From an uncultured bacterium (GTDB lineage Bacteria > Bacteroidota > Bacteroidia > Bacteroidales > Muribaculaceae), in NCBI GenBank assembly GCA_905214735.1, contig CAJMNI010000001.1, forward strand, positions 1 to 64,000: a stretch of DNA of 64,000 nucleotides, written 5' to 3'. The translations under genes and the position numbers were made by a program. Below the pieces are notes generated by a model. The model was not told where the DNA came from and did no database searches. It saw only the letters and a program-made list of their open reading frames with translations. Numbering within the stretch: the first letter of the stretch is position 1; every line of letters begins with the position of its first letter. Positions 17,942-27,594 of the stretch are shown here, piece by piece.

Positions 17942-20608
17942 ATGGAGATTACCGACAGAAGAACCGTGCTCGCGGGAATGTATCGCGACTGGTTTCTTGA
18001 ATATGCTTCATACGTGATTCTGGAGCGAGCCGTGCCGCATATCGAAGACGGCCTCAAGCCCGTGCAGCGGCGTATTCTCCACTCCATGAAAAATCTCGAC
18101 GACGGCCGTTTCAACAAGGTGGCCAACATCGTGGGCAACACCATGCAGTTCCACCCCCACGGCGACGCCTCGATCGGCGACGCCCTCGTGCAGCTCGGCC
18201 AGAAGGAGCTTCTCATCGACACCCAGGGAAACTGGGGAAACATCCTGACAGGCGACTCGGCGGCAGCCCCCCGTTATATCGAGGCCCGTCTATCCGAATT
18301 CGCCATCGAGACCGTTTACTCCCCGAAAATCACCCAGTGGACCAAGAGCTACGACGGCCGCAAGGACGAACCCGTAACCCTTCCCGTGAAATTTCCCCTC
18401 CTCCTCGCCCAGGGTGTGGAGGGCATCGCCGTCGGTCTCTCCTCGAAAATTCTTCCCCACAACTTCAACGAGATTCTCGACGCAGCCATCGACTGCCTCC
18501 ACGGCCGCGAGTTCCGCCTCCTCCCCGACTTCCAGACCGGCGGACTGCTCGACGCCTCGAAATATAACGACGGCCGGCGCGGCGGCTCCGTGCGCGTCCG
18601 AGCCAAGATCGAGAAACTCGACAACAAGACCCTCGTGATCACCGAGCTCCCCTTCGGCAAGACCACCTCAACCCTCATCCAGTCGATCCTCACCGCCATG
18701 GAGAAGGGGAAGATCAAGATCCGCCATGTCGACGACAACACCTCCAAAGAGGCCCGCATCATAGTGCATCTCCTCCCCGGATCATCCTCCGACAAGACCA
18801 TCGACGCCCTCTACGCCTTCACCGACTGCGAGGTCTCCATCTCCCCCAACTGCTGCGTGATCCGCGACAACAAGCCGGAATTCCTCAGCGTCACCGAGCT
18901 GATGCAGGACTCCGTGAACCGCACCCGCGAAGCCCTGCGCCGCGAGCTCGACATAGCCCTCGGGGAAACCCGCGAGACCCGGCTCTTCGCCTCGCTCGAA
19001 AGATTATTCATCGAAGAGCGGATGTATAAAGACAAGCAGGTGGAGGAGGCTCCCGACATGGAGTCGGCAATCCGCCGCCTCGACACCCTCTTCGATCCCT
19101 GGAAACCGAGTTTCTACCGCCCTATCAACGACGAAGACCTCATCCGCCTCTGGGAAATCAAGATGGGGCGCATCTTGAAGTTCAACGCCGCGAAGGCCGA
19201 CGAGAAAATTGCCCGACTCGACGCCGACATCGAGCGAATGACCTACGACATCGAGCATATCGACGAAACCACCGAGCGCTGGTATCTCCATCTCAAGGAG
19301 AAATATGGCGCCGCCCATCCGCGCCTCACCACCCTCCGCAGCTTCGACTCCATCGAGGCTACGAAAGTGGCCGAAGCCAACCGCCGGCTCTACTATGACG
19401 CAGAAGGCGGGTTTATAGGCACCGCTCTAAAAGACAATGAGTTCCTCTTCAACTGCTCCGACCTCGACGACATCCTCGTGATCTATCGCGACGGAACCTA
19501 TAAGATCGTGCGAGTGGCCGACAAGCTATATATCGGCAAGAAGGTGATCCACATCAGCGTCTATAAGAAACGCGACGAACGCACCACCTACAACATCATC
19601 TACCGCAACGGTCTCGGCGGCAACTCCTACATGAAGCGCTGCCATATCACCGGCCTCACCCGCGACAAGGATTACGACCTCACCAAGAAGGCGAAAGGGA
19701 GCCGCATCGAATGGCTCACCGCCAACCCCAACGGCGAGGCGGAGACCGTCAGGGTGACACTCGTCGACGAACCGAACGGCACCGGGCGCCGACCGCGCAA
19801 CACAGAAATCACCATCGACTTCTCCACGCTCGCCATCAAGGGGAAGGATTCGCTCGGCAACCTCGTGACCAAATACAAGATCAAGAGCGTATCGCTGGAA
19901 CGCAAGGGAACAAGCACCCTCGGAGGACGCGAGGTCTGGTTCGACCCCGACGTGATCCGCCTCAACTACGACGGCCGAGGCCGAAGCCTCGGTGTGTTCC
20001 AGGGCGACGACAAGGTGCTCGTGATCACCCGCGACGGCGAATATTTCACCTCCTCCTATTCCGACACCAACCATTACGACGACAACATTCTCATCATCGA
20101 GAAATTCGATCCGCAGAAGGTCTGGACACTCGTCCTCTTCGACAACGCCCTCGGCTTCCCCTATCTGAAACGCTTCCGCTTCGAGGCTTCCGCCCGTCCG
20201 CAGCGCTTCTTGGGCAGCGAAAAGGGCGGCGACCTCATCCTTCTGACCGATACCCGCCGGCCCAAGCTGCTCCTCACCTTCGGAGGCGACGACGCCGAGC
20301 GCCCGCAGGTAGAGATCGACGCCGAAGAATTCATCGCCGAGAAGAGCTTCAAGGCCAAAGGAAAACGCCTCACCACCTTCACCCTCGACCGGGTTGAAGA
20401 GCTCCCCTCCCCCGAGCCGGAAGAGGAAGAAGCAGAAGAACCCGAACCAGATCAAGAGCCTGAGCAAGGACCGGAAGCCGAGTCCGAACAAGAACCTGAG
20501 GCAGTTAACGGTGCCGACGACGAAGTCGGAGAAGCCCCTGAACCTAAAAAACCGACTTCTGCCAATCCCCCTGTATCGGCCCCGGGCCTTTTCGATTTCG
20601 ATGATTAA
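17942..20608 (+). CDS. parC: DNA topoisomerase IV subunit A (ParC/GyrA family)
   Basis: This 888-aa type II topoisomerase subunit breaks and rejoins DNA through Tyr112 (AAPRYIEARLS). The winged-helix region carries EDGLKPVQRRILHSM and NTMQFHPHGDASIGDAL, where quinolone-resistance changes usually fall. The C-terminal part is a reduced beta-pinwheel (VGLSSKILPHNFN, then repeats such as DDILVIYRDGTYKIV and KVLVITRDGEYFTSS), as in Bacteroidota ParC rather than GyrA. The last 80 residues are very acidic (PEPEEEEAEEPEPDQEPEQ). parE is not adjacent. The stop overlaps the next start by 8 nt. Confidence 0.92.
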   Translation: MEITDRRTVLAGMYRDWFLEYASYVILERAVPHIEDGLKPVQRRILHSMKNLDDGRFNKVANIVGNTMQFHPHGDASIGDALVQLGQKELLIDTQGNWGNILTGDSAAAPRYIEARLSEFAIETVYSPKITQWTKSYDGRKDEPVTLPVKFPLLLAQGVEGIAVGLSSKILPHNFNEILDAAIDCLHGREFRLLPDFQTGGLLDASKYNDGRRGGSVRVRAKIEKLDNKTLVITELPFGKTTSTLIQSILTAMEKGKIKIRHVDDNTSKEARIIVHLLPGSSSDKTIDALYAFTDCEVSISPNCCVIRDNKPEFLSVTELMQDSVNRTREALRRELDIALGETRETRLFASLERLFIEERMYKDKQVEEAPDMESAIRRLDTLFDPWKPSFYRPINDEDLIRLWEIKMGRILKFNAAKADEKIARLDADIERMTYDIEHIDETTERWYLHLKEKYGAAHPRLTTLRSFDSIEATKVAEANRRLYYDAEGGFIGTALKDNEFLFNCSDLDDILVIYRDGTYKIVRVADKLYIGKKVIHISVYKKRDERTTYNIIYRNGLGGNSYMKRCHITGLTRDKDYDLTKKAKGSRIEWLTANPNGEAETVRVTLVDEPNGTGRRPRNTEITIDFSTLAIKGKDSLGNLVTKYKIKSVSLERKGTSTLGGREVWFDPDVIRLNYDGRGRSLGVFQGDDKVLVITRDGEYFTSSYSDTNHYDDNILIIEKFDPQKVWTLVLFDNALGFPYLKRFRFEASARPQRFLGSEKGGDLILLTDTRRPKLLLTFGGDDAERPQVEIDAEEFIAEKSFKAKGKRLTTFTLDRVEELPSPEPEEEEAEEPEPDQEPEQGPEAESEQEPEAVNGADDEVGEAPEPKKPTSANPPVSAPGLFDFDD

Positions 20609-21488
20609 GACAGCAACCATATTGAAGCGCCTGCGAAGCGCCGCCCGCGAAGCCGCGCTGCTGATGGCCGCCATCCTCATGACAGCGGCCGCGATCCCGG
20701 CCTATGGCGAAAGCGAATGCGATTCCATCGCCGACCTTCCCCGCCCGGTCACCGGCGTCTACAACGTAGAGCTCGGAGGCTCCTTCGTCACGGCAACCTA
20801 TCTCTCCCCGCTCCGTTACAAAGGCTCCGATTTCGCCATTACGGGGAGCTGGACAAAAGCCTTCAGCCATGCCCCGCAGGCGATGACCATGCGTTTCGAC
20901 GCCATCGTCGATTTCCAGAACACCCACAACCCGGCCCGCAACGCCTCCATCTATGGCCTTCAGGCCGGCTTCGGCTGGGGACTCGGCTGGCGCACCCGCA
21001 TCTCTCCCCGCTGGCAGGCCGGTGCCGGAGGTTTCGCGGAAATATTCGGCGGAGCGCTCTATTCCACCCGCAACGGCAACAACCCCGTGCAGGCCATAGC
21101 CCGCGCCGGTATCGGGCTCTCCGGGTTCGCCTCCTATACATTCAGGATCGGACGCCTCCCGATGGTTGTTTCCGACGAAATCCGCATGCCGCTGATGTCG
21201 GGATTCTTCTGCCAGGAATATGGCGAAAGCTATTATGAAATCTATCTCGGCAACGACTCCCGGCTCGCCCACTTCGGGCATCCCGGCAACGCCTTCGCCC
21301 TCAACAACCTGCTCAGCCTGAAGCTCGATTTCGGCCGCACTGCCATGCAGATAGGATATCGGTTCGACGTCAGCACATTCCGCGCCAACCGGCTCAAGAC
21401 CCAGACCCTGCGCAACGCCTTCGTGATCGGAGTGATCCCCGGCGGACTCGGGCTGAAACAGAAAAAACAGGAAAACAGATTCTATTGA
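20601..21488 (+). CDS. DUF3316-like outer-membrane barrel protein
   Basis: I chose the ATG at 20601, which overlaps the parC stop (ATGATTAA) and gives 295 aa. A long basic n-region precedes a hydrophobic stretch (ALLMAAILMTAAAIPAYG), a plausible signal peptide. The TYLSPLRYKGSDFAITGSW motif and the C-terminal strands NNLLSLKLDFGRTAMQIGYRF and LKTQTLRNAFVIGVI resemble DUF3316, a Bacteroidales family of predicted beta-barrels with unknown cargo. One nucleotide separates it from the S41 lipoprotein gene, so parC, this gene and the peptidase gene are probably cotranscribed. Confidence 0.8.
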   Translation: MIKTATILKRLRSAAREAALLMAAILMTAAAIPAYGESECDSIADLPRPVTGVYNVELGGSFVTATYLSPLRYKGSDFAITGSWTKAFSHAPQAMTMRFDAIVDFQNTHNPARNASIYGLQAGFGWGLGWRTRISPRWQAGAGGFAEIFGGALYSTRNGNNPVQAIARAGIGLSGFASYTFRIGRLPMVVSDEIRMPLMSGFFCQEYGESYYEIYLGNDSRLAHFGHPGNAFALNNLLSLKLDFGRTAMQIGYRFDVSTFRANRLKTQTLRNAFVIGVIPGGLGLKQKKQENRFY

Positions 21489-21489
21489 C

Positions 21490-22599
21490 ATGACCACCGA
21501 CAACACTAATCCGCATCCCCGCCGTCGCCGTTCACTCCGCGACCTGCTGCTCACGGCCGTCACGACCGCGATGATTCTCTGCGGAGTCTCGGCATGCGTG
21601 GATCTGCCCGACTATGCCACCGCCCCCAAAGACGACCCTTACGCAAACTTCGACGCCCTGGCCGACATCATCGACACCCGGTATTGCTTCTTCGCAGAGA
21701 AAGATATCGACTGGGACAAAGTCTGCGCCGAAAACCGCAAGAAAGTCACCCCCGACATGAACCAGGGAGACCTCTTCTTCCTCCTCGCCGACATGCTCGA
21801 CACCCTCCGCGACGGCCATGTGAACCTCGTCTCCTCTTTCAACACCTCCTACTATAAGAAATGGTGGAGCGACTATCCCCAGGATTTCAACGAGCGCACC
21901 CTCCAGCAATATTACCTGAAATTCGGAGGTCTGCAGACCTCCGGCATCCAGTATGTGATCTTCATGCCCGACTCGATCGGCTACATGCGCTATCCCTCCT
22001 TCACCGCCACAGTGAGCGAAACGGGCCTCGACTATGTGCTCTCCGTCCTCTCCAAGACTCGCGGACTGATCATCGACGTGCGCGACAACGGCGGCGGCGA
22101 CCTCACCAACATCTCCACGCTCGTGAGCCGTTTCATCGACAGCAAGCGCATCGGAGGCTACATCAGCCACAAGACCGGCCCGGGGCATGACGATTTCTCC
22201 GAACCTTACGCCGTGGAATATGAGCCTTGTTCGCCGAAGCGCGTGAGCTACACCAAACCGATCGCCGTGCTGACCAACCGCAGTTCCTTCTCCGCCGCCA
22301 ACGACTTCGTGGCCGTGATGAAAGAGCTTCCTCAAGTGAAGATCGTAGGGGCGCGCACCGGTGGCGGCGGAGGCCTCCCCTTCTCCTCCGAGCTTCCCAA
22401 CGGCTGGGGAATCCGTTTCTCCGCCTCCCCGATGACAGATGCCCGGGGTGTGAGCATCGAAGACGGCATTTCACCGTCGCCCGGATGCGAAGTGCACTGC
22501 TCCGACGAAGAACTCGCCGCCGGACGCGACGCAATTCTCAATTTCGCCATCAGAATGCTCGCCGGAAAACAAACCCCGGACGTTTCCTCTCCGTTATAA
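21490..22599 (+). CDS. S41 family peptidase lipoprotein
   Basis: This 369-aa protein has a lipobox (VSAC, Cys36) after a hydrophobic stretch, so it is probably a lipoprotein. Residues 45-140 form the tricorn-type N-terminal helical domain, including DMLDTLRDGHVNL. The core shows the S41 signature LIIDVRDNGGG, followed by TNRSSFSAANDFV with the presumed nucleophilic Ser and RTGGGGGLPFSSELPNG. Family members cut partly unfolded or C-terminal peptides in the periplasm. No PDZ domain is evident between the helical and catalytic parts. It follows the DUF3316-like gene after 1 nt. Confidence 0.92.
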   Translation: MTTDNTNPHPRRRRSLRDLLLTAVTTAMILCGVSACVDLPDYATAPKDDPYANFDALADIIDTRYCFFAEKDIDWDKVCAENRKKVTPDMNQGDLFFLLADMLDTLRDGHVNLVSSFNTSYYKKWWSDYPQDFNERTLQQYYLKFGGLQTSGIQYVIFMPDSIGYMRYPSFTATVSETGLDYVLSVLSKTRGLIIDVRDNGGGDLTNISTLVSRFIDSKRIGGYISHKTGPGHDDFSEPYAVEYEPCSPKRVSYTKPIAVLTNRSSFSAANDFVAVMKELPQVKIVGARTGGGGGLPFSSELPNGWGIRFSASPMTDARGVSIEDGISPSPGCEVHCSDEELAAGRDAILNFAIRMLAGKQTPDVSSPL

Positions 22600-22627
22600 T
22601 TGCAAAATTGCCAACAGACAGAAATAA

Positions 22628-23281
22628 ATGAAAGATTCAGTAATAGTGCTCTCGGGCGGCATGGACTCCGTGACGCTCCTCCATGACAGGAAAGAGGAGA
22701 TCGCCCTCGCCGTCACCTTCGACTACGGTTCGAAACATAACGCCCGCGAAATCGAATGCGCCCGGCGCCAGTGCGAGATTCTCGGCATCGAGCATATCGT
22801 GATCCCCCTCGCCTTTATCGGCGAATATTTCAAAAGCTCGCTTCTCGTGGGGGGCGAGGATATTCCAGAAGGGCATTATGCCGACGAGAATATGAAAAGC
22901 ACAGTCGTGCCTTTCCGCAACGGCATAATGCTCAGCGTGGCCTGCGGCCTGGCCGAAAGCCGCGGCCTGCATCATGTGATGATCGCCAACCACGGCGGCG
23001 ACCACGCCATCTATCCCGACTGCCGCAGCGGATTCATCGACGCCATGAGCCGGGCAATGACCGAGGGAACCTACGACGGAATCTCCATCATCGCCCCATA
23101 CACCAACATCACCAAAGGTGACATCGCCCGCATCGGAGCCCGGCTCGGAGTGGACTATTCCCTCACCTACAGCTGCTACAAAGGGGGCGAGCACCATTGC
23201 GGCCTCTGCGGCACCTGCACCGAACGCAAGGAGGCCTTCGCCGCAGCCGGTGTGCCCGACCCGACCGTTTACGACGCCTGA
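22628..23281 (+). CDS. queC: 7-cyano-7-deazaguanine (preQ0) synthase QueC
   Basis: QueC converts 7-carboxy-7-deazaguanine to preQ0 with ammonia and ATP. The PP-loop SGGMDS lies at residues 9-14. The C-terminal zinc site reads CYKGGEHHCGLCGTC. The 217-aa length is normal. The other queuosine precursor genes (queD, queE, queF) lie about 7 kb away on the opposite strand, so the pathway is split in this genome. The start is 28 nt after the S41 gene, allowing read-through transcription. Confidence 0.97.
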   Translation: MKDSVIVLSGGMDSVTLLHDRKEEIALAVTFDYGSKHNAREIECARRQCEILGIEHIVIPLAFIGEYFKSSLLVGGEDIPEGHYADENMKSTVVPFRNGIMLSVACGLAESRGLHHVMIANHGGDHAIYPDCRSGFIDAMSRAMTEGTYDGISIIAPYTNITKGDIARIGARLGVDYSLTYSCYKGGEHHCGLCGTCTERKEAFAAAGVPDPTVYDA

Positions 23282-23369
23282 TTCCCTCAGACGCTCACTC
23301 TTTTCCGATTTATACCCTTATTGACTTATAACGACCCTACACCATCTGCAAACTCAACAATTTGTAAAT

Positions 23370-24335
23370 ATGTGGAAATTCGATCCAATTTTTAAGTCAA
23401 CCATCTGGGGAGGAGAAAAAATCGCCCCTTTCAAACACACGGTAACCGACCAGGCTCAGATCGGCGAAAGCTGGGAGATCAGCGGAGTGCCCGGTTCGGA
23501 ATCAATTGTGGCCGACGGTCCCGACAAAGGGCTGTCGCTTTCGCAGCTCCTTGAGAAATATGGCAAATCTCTTCTTGGAGAGCGCAACTACAAGCGTTTC
23601 GGCAACCGCTTCCCGCTGCTCATAAAATTCATCGACGCGGCGGCCGACCTCTCCGTGCAGGTGCATCCCGACGACGCGCTCGCTCAGCGACGCGGGGAAG
23701 CCAACGGCAAGACCGAGATGTGGTATGTGATCGACGCCGACAAGGAGGCCCGCCTCGCCAACGGCTTCAAGAATCCGATCGATCCCGCCGACTATGAGGG
23801 GCTCGTGGAGAGCGGCCGCATCGAGGAGGTGCTCAATTTCGTCGACATCCGTCCGGGCGACACCTTCTTTATCCCGGCCGGACGCGTCCATGCCATCGGA
23901 GCCGGATCGTTTGTGGCCGAAATCCAGCAGACAAGCGACGTGACCTACCGCATCTACGACTATCACCGCAAAGACAAGAACGGCAACGAACGCCAGCTCC
24001 ACACCGAACTTGCCAAGGATGCCATCAATTTCAACGACACCGACGGCGATCCGGTCGAATATACGGAGCACCCCGACATACCGGTCAACCTCGTGCGCAC
24101 CCCCTTCTTCTCCACCAATGTGCTTGAGATAGATTCCGAAGTGATGCGCGACTACTCCGAATGCGACACGTTCGTGATCTTGATAGCCGTCAAAGGGGAG
24201 GCGGAAATAGCCTGCGGCAGTCAGACCATGACCCTGCGCGGCGGCGAAACGCTCCTTGTGCCCGCCTCCGCCTCCGGAATTACGATCAATCCGAAAGGAA
24301 ACGGATTCCGCGCCCTCGAGTCATATATCGCCTGA
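23370..24335 (+). CDS. manA: Mannose-6-phosphate isomerase, class I
   Basis: This zinc-dependent aldose-ketose isomerase interconverts mannose-6-P and fructose-6-P and feeds mannose into glycolysis or GDP-mannose synthesis. The 321-aa length matches the short Bacillus/Bacteroides form. Metal and active-site motifs are present: SVQVHPDD, GKTEMWYVI, FIPAGRVHAIGAG and IQQTSDVTYRIYDY. An 88-nt gap separates it from queC, and a strong terminator follows at 24363-24392. Confidence 0.95.
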   Translation: MWKFDPIFKSTIWGGEKIAPFKHTVTDQAQIGESWEISGVPGSESIVADGPDKGLSLSQLLEKYGKSLLGERNYKRFGNRFPLLIKFIDAAADLSVQVHPDDALAQRRGEANGKTEMWYVIDADKEARLANGFKNPIDPADYEGLVESGRIEEVLNFVDIRPGDTFFIPAGRVHAIGAGSFVAEIQQTSDVTYRIYDYHRKDKNGNERQLHTELAKDAINFNDTDGDPVEYTEHPDIPVNLVRTPFFSTNVLEIDSEVMRDYSECDTFVILIAVKGEAEIACGSQTMTLRGGETLLVPASASGITINPKGNGFRALESYIA

Positions 24336-24362
24336 AATATCGCCAGAGCGATATAAAGATAT

Positions 24363-24392
24363 AAAAGCCCGGCTCGCCTGAGCCGGGCTTTT
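24363..24392. terminator. Bidirectional terminator between manA and the amylase gene
   Basis: AAAAGCCCGGCTC (24363-24375) pairs perfectly with GAGCCGGGCTTTT (24380-24392) around a GCCT loop, with A/T tracts on both sides. It ends manA on plus and the amylase unit on minus. Confidence 0.85.
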
Positions 24393-24409
24393 ATATCTTT
24401 TGACTATTT

Positions 24410-24679
24410 TTACCTATCTTCAGTCAACTCGCCTTTATCTCCATTGACGTCATATAAGTGGTTCTTGACGCAGGTTAGGTCACCGCTCTTGACACCGCTG
24501 CCATTGTTGAAGACCAGGCCGGTAGTGCCGGCTGGCACTTCAAATCGGTAGAGGTTCTGCCTCGTGGCCGTCATCTCTTTGCCGGGCCAGGTAGAAGTCT
24601 CCGAGCCGCCGAAGTAATGGACCATTACCTTGCTCCAGTTGGATGCGGAGTTGTCGAACCAGATGGGGATTTTCTCGCC
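24410..24679 (-). pseudogene. Detached C-terminal starch-binding module (after in-frame amber)
   Basis: Directly after the TAG that ends the amylase gene (24680-24682), the same reading frame continues for 89 codons. It encodes GEKIPIWFDNSASNWSKV and then a module with YFGGSETSTWPGKEMTA, LYRFEVPAGTTGLVFNNGSG and YDVNGDKGELTEDR. This is a second starch-binding module similar to the CBM26-like one just before the stop (NNSNWSNPTVWAWVDG ... GSWPGDAMTKDGDYW). No frameshift is needed to join them. It is translated only if the amber codon is read through, suppressed or a sequencing error. Confidence 0.8.
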
Positions 24680-27586
24680 CTAGAAAGGCTGATCGCCTCC
24701 TTCGACTATTTTGCCGCTGCAGTCGTAGACGCTGCCGTTGGAGAAGTCAAGATCCCCGGTCTTGTTGCTGCCGTTATCGGAGAAAATAATCTTCAACGGA
24801 GTGGCTTTTCCCTCCGGAAGATCCCAACGCCAATAATCGCCATCCTTTGTCATGGCGTCGCCGGGCCAGGAACCCTTGACGGTGCAGTTGGTATTGCCAT
24901 CGACCCATGCCCATACAGTAGGATTGCTCCAGTTGGAGTTGTTCTTGAGCAGCACGTAAACCTTGGGCGTGGGAGGCACGTCGGTCTTGGTGAAGGTGAA
25001 TGTCTGCACATTCTCTACGCCCTCGTTGTTGGTATATACAGAGAGTGTGGTGCTGTCGAAAATTGTAATTGGCTCGGTATAGAGGGTGGAAGTGGCATCC
25101 GCCGTGCCGGTTGTGGAGTAGCGGATGGGCACTCCTGCCGGGTTGACCGAGAGGGTGATCGTCAGTTCATCCTGGAATGTTGTGCCGTTGCCCGGTTTAG
25201 CCGAAACGACAGCCCGGCCCGGGACGGGAGGCTCCACCTTCGTAAACTTGAACTCCTGAGTTGTGCTTCCGGCGGAGTTAGATGCAAACACCGAAAGAGT
25301 TGTGGTCTGATTAAACGTAAGGCCGGAAGTATAAATGGGCGAATTAGCCGATGCTTCGCCGTCAACGGAATAGTGAATGGGAGTGCCAATCGGGTTCACG
25401 CTGAGAGCCACGGTAACCTCGTCGACGAAGCTGCCTCCGTTAGGCGATGCGGTGACCTCAGGCTTGGTCTCTCCCGGATCGACGAATGCGCCGCCGCCCT
25501 GGCCGCCAATAGAGCCGAATTCCTCGATAAGGAGCACGGGGCCGGATGCCTTCATGCTGACCTTACCGCCTGAAACGGCAGCAACAGTTTTGGTGTTGTA
25601 GCCGTCCATCACACGCTGGCCGTCCTTGAAGGCGTCTCCCACGCTGACCGAGTATGTCTGGCCGGGGGTGGTGTTAAGCTTGATTACCACGGCGTTCGAG
25701 AAATCGTTGGCCGAGAATTTGCGGGCGTAGGTATCGCTGCCAAGTTCGGTCTGCGTGCCGGCTCCCACGGCGGGATTGCGGCGGCGGAACTGGCCTATTG
25801 TCTGCCAATGCTTGTTGTCTTCGTTGTCGACAGCCTCCCAGTTGAAGTCCGAACGTGTTGACATCGAGGCGTCGACGCAACTCATATAGCCGCGGGAAGT
25901 CTCGTCGCCGTAGTAGATCTGTGCGCCGCCGGGGCAGAGGAGGAGCATTGTAGCCACCTTCTTCTGGTCGCCGGGACGGTGCAGGCCGGTGTCATGGCTC
26001 GAAACGTAGTTGAGCACCTGACGGCCCTCGCTGCCGTTGCAGAAATTGGCGTAGTAATTCCAGTCATCGGTGGTTGGAGTGCGTCCCTGACTCCCCTCCG
26101 CACTGTTGAAAGCGAAGTTGATCATGGAGTCGAATCCGCCGGAAGTGAAATATCCGGTGTCGCCGTGCTGCCAGCCGAAGCATTCGCCGGTCATCCAGAA
26201 GTCATCTGTCCACGACTTTGCATATTCGTCGGCACGGTCGCTCGAGCGCCATGCCTTTAGAGCTGCCTGGCAGGCCTGCTTCAGCTGGTTCCAGCGCGAG
26301 AGTTCGACATGCTTGGCGGTATCGCAGCGGAAACCGTCGATGCCGAAATACTCCACCCATCCGGCCAGCCAGTTGATGATGTAGTCGGCAGGAGCGCCCT
26401 TGCCGCTCTGGCGCCAGTCTTCGAGATTGGGCAGACGGTAATTGTCCCAGTCGCCCCCATTCTCGCTCGCCCATTTCTTCTGGAGGAAGGGTGGAATGTT
26501 TACGGAAGAGGTCTTCTCGGTCACGACGTCGGGAAGACCGGCCAGCGACATGGTCTTGTCGTCACCGCCGGCGGCGGCGAAACCGGCTTGCGAAGCCCAG
26601 CTCTGGTCGCCGAAAGCGCGTACCCAGCCGTTCCACCAGTTCCCCCACTTGCCCTGGCTGCCCGCATTGAACGATATGGGATTGCTCTCCGACCACATCG
26701 AATAGGGCTGCCCGGAAGGCACCCATCCGGCTGTGGGAGTGCCGTTGAAATTGCCGAAATCATAATCCACACAGTCGTCGAGCGTGCTGTAGCCGGTATG
26801 GTTCAGCACGATATCCATCACCACTCGTATGCCGCGCTTGTGAGCCTCGGTCACGAAGTTCTTCATGTCGGCTATGGTGCCCATGTTCTTATCCATGTAG
26901 GTCCAGTCAAGGGCATAATAGCCGTGGAAAGCATAATGGGGGAAGGCGTCGTTTTTGCCGCCGGTCCATCCGTGCATCTGCTCATAGGGAGCGGTAATCC
27001 ATATTGCATTGACACCAAGTTTGTCAAGATAATCGAGCTTCTGCGTGAGGCCCTTGATGTCGCCTCCGTGGAAGGTGGCGACATCGTTATTTCCCGACTG
27101 GCGCTTGCGGTGGTATGAGTTGTCGTTGGAGGTGTCTCCATTGTAGAAACGGTCGGTCAGAACGAAATAGATATTTGCGTTCTTCCAGGTGAAATACTCC
27201 CGACGGGCAACCATCGGAGTTTTGATCTTGATGGTATAGACCTTGGAGTCGGAACCATTTTTCACCACATATTTGATCACATTCTCGCCCCCCTTCAAAG
27301 AGCCGACAGAGTTGTTATAGTAATTCACTCCGTTGACGTTGATGTCGATGGTCGACTCCTTATCGGAGGGAGCTGCCGAGAAGGTGGCCATTGTGGCGGC
27401 ATCCTCCCCTAACTCAAGTGAATATTCGAATGTATTCTTGTTGAAGGTCGAAAGTATGTTGTTGCCGTCGAGTTTGATTTCAAGGCGATTTAATGTGGCG
27501 TCTCCGGCATAGGCTGACGCGCCGGCGATAAGCATGGCCGCGCATATTGCTCCCATGCCCTTTATTCTGTTATGTTTGAGATTCAT
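24680..27586 (-). CDS. Secreted multidomain GH13 alpha-amylase with starch-binding modules
   Basis: This 968-aa protein has a signal peptide (KGMGAICAAMLIAGASAYAG) and an N-terminal cadherin-like beta-sandwich (LNRLEIKLDGNNILSTFN ... VYTIKIKTP). The GH13 catalytic barrel spans roughly 130-560: VVMDIVLNHTG, GFRCDTAKHV (nucleophile Asp422), MTGECFGWQ (acid/base Glu468) and SSHDTG (Asp532). A C-terminal amylase beta-domain follows. Then come two chitobiase-type Ig repeats (TASPNGGSFVDEVTVALSVN and SAKPGNGTTFQDELTITLSV) and a CBM26-like module. It should cut alpha-1,4 links of starch outside the cytoplasm. Codon 969 is TAG, beyond which a second starch-binding module continues in frame. No T9SS tail is visible. 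The GLUG gene lies 8 nt upstream in the same direction. Confidence 0.93.
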   Translation of the reverse strand: MNLKHNRIKGMGAICAAMLIAGASAYAGDATLNRLEIKLDGNNILSTFNKNTFEYSLELGEDAATMATFSAAPSDKESTIDINVNGVNYYNNSVGSLKGGENVIKYVVKNGSDSKVYTIKIKTPMVARREYFTWKNANIYFVLTDRFYNGDTSNDNSYHRKRQSGNNDVATFHGGDIKGLTQKLDYLDKLGVNAIWITAPYEQMHGWTGGKNDAFPHYAFHGYYALDWTYMDKNMGTIADMKNFVTEAHKRGIRVVMDIVLNHTGYSTLDDCVDYDFGNFNGTPTAGWVPSGQPYSMWSESNPISFNAGSQGKWGNWWNGWVRAFGDQSWASQAGFAAAGGDDKTMSLAGLPDVVTEKTSSVNIPPFLQKKWASENGGDWDNYRLPNLEDWRQSGKGAPADYIINWLAGWVEYFGIDGFRCDTAKHVELSRWNQLKQACQAALKAWRSSDRADEYAKSWTDDFWMTGECFGWQHGDTGYFTSGGFDSMINFAFNSAEGSQGRTPTTDDWNYYANFCNGSEGRQVLNYVSSHDTGLHRPGDQKKVATMLLLCPGGAQIYYGDETSRGYMSCVDASMSTRSDFNWEAVDNEDNKHWQTIGQFRRRNPAVGAGTQTELGSDTYARKFSANDFSNAVVIKLNTTPGQTYSVSVGDAFKDGQRVMDGYNTKTVAAVSGGKVSMKASGPVLLIEEFGSIGGQGGGAFVDPGETKPEVTASPNGGSFVDEVTVALSVNPIGTPIHYSVDGEASANSPIYTSGLTFNQTTTLSVFASNSAGSTTQEFKFTKVEPPVPGRAVVSAKPGNGTTFQDELTITLSVNPAGVPIRYSTTGTADATSTLYTEPITIFDSTTLSVYTNNEGVENVQTFTFTKTDVPPTPKVYVLLKNNSNWSNPTVWAWVDGNTNCTVKGSWPGDAMTKDGDYWRWDLPEGKATPLKIIFSDNGSNKTGDLDFSNGSVYDCSGKIVEGGDQPF

Positions 27587-27594
27587 GATAGACG

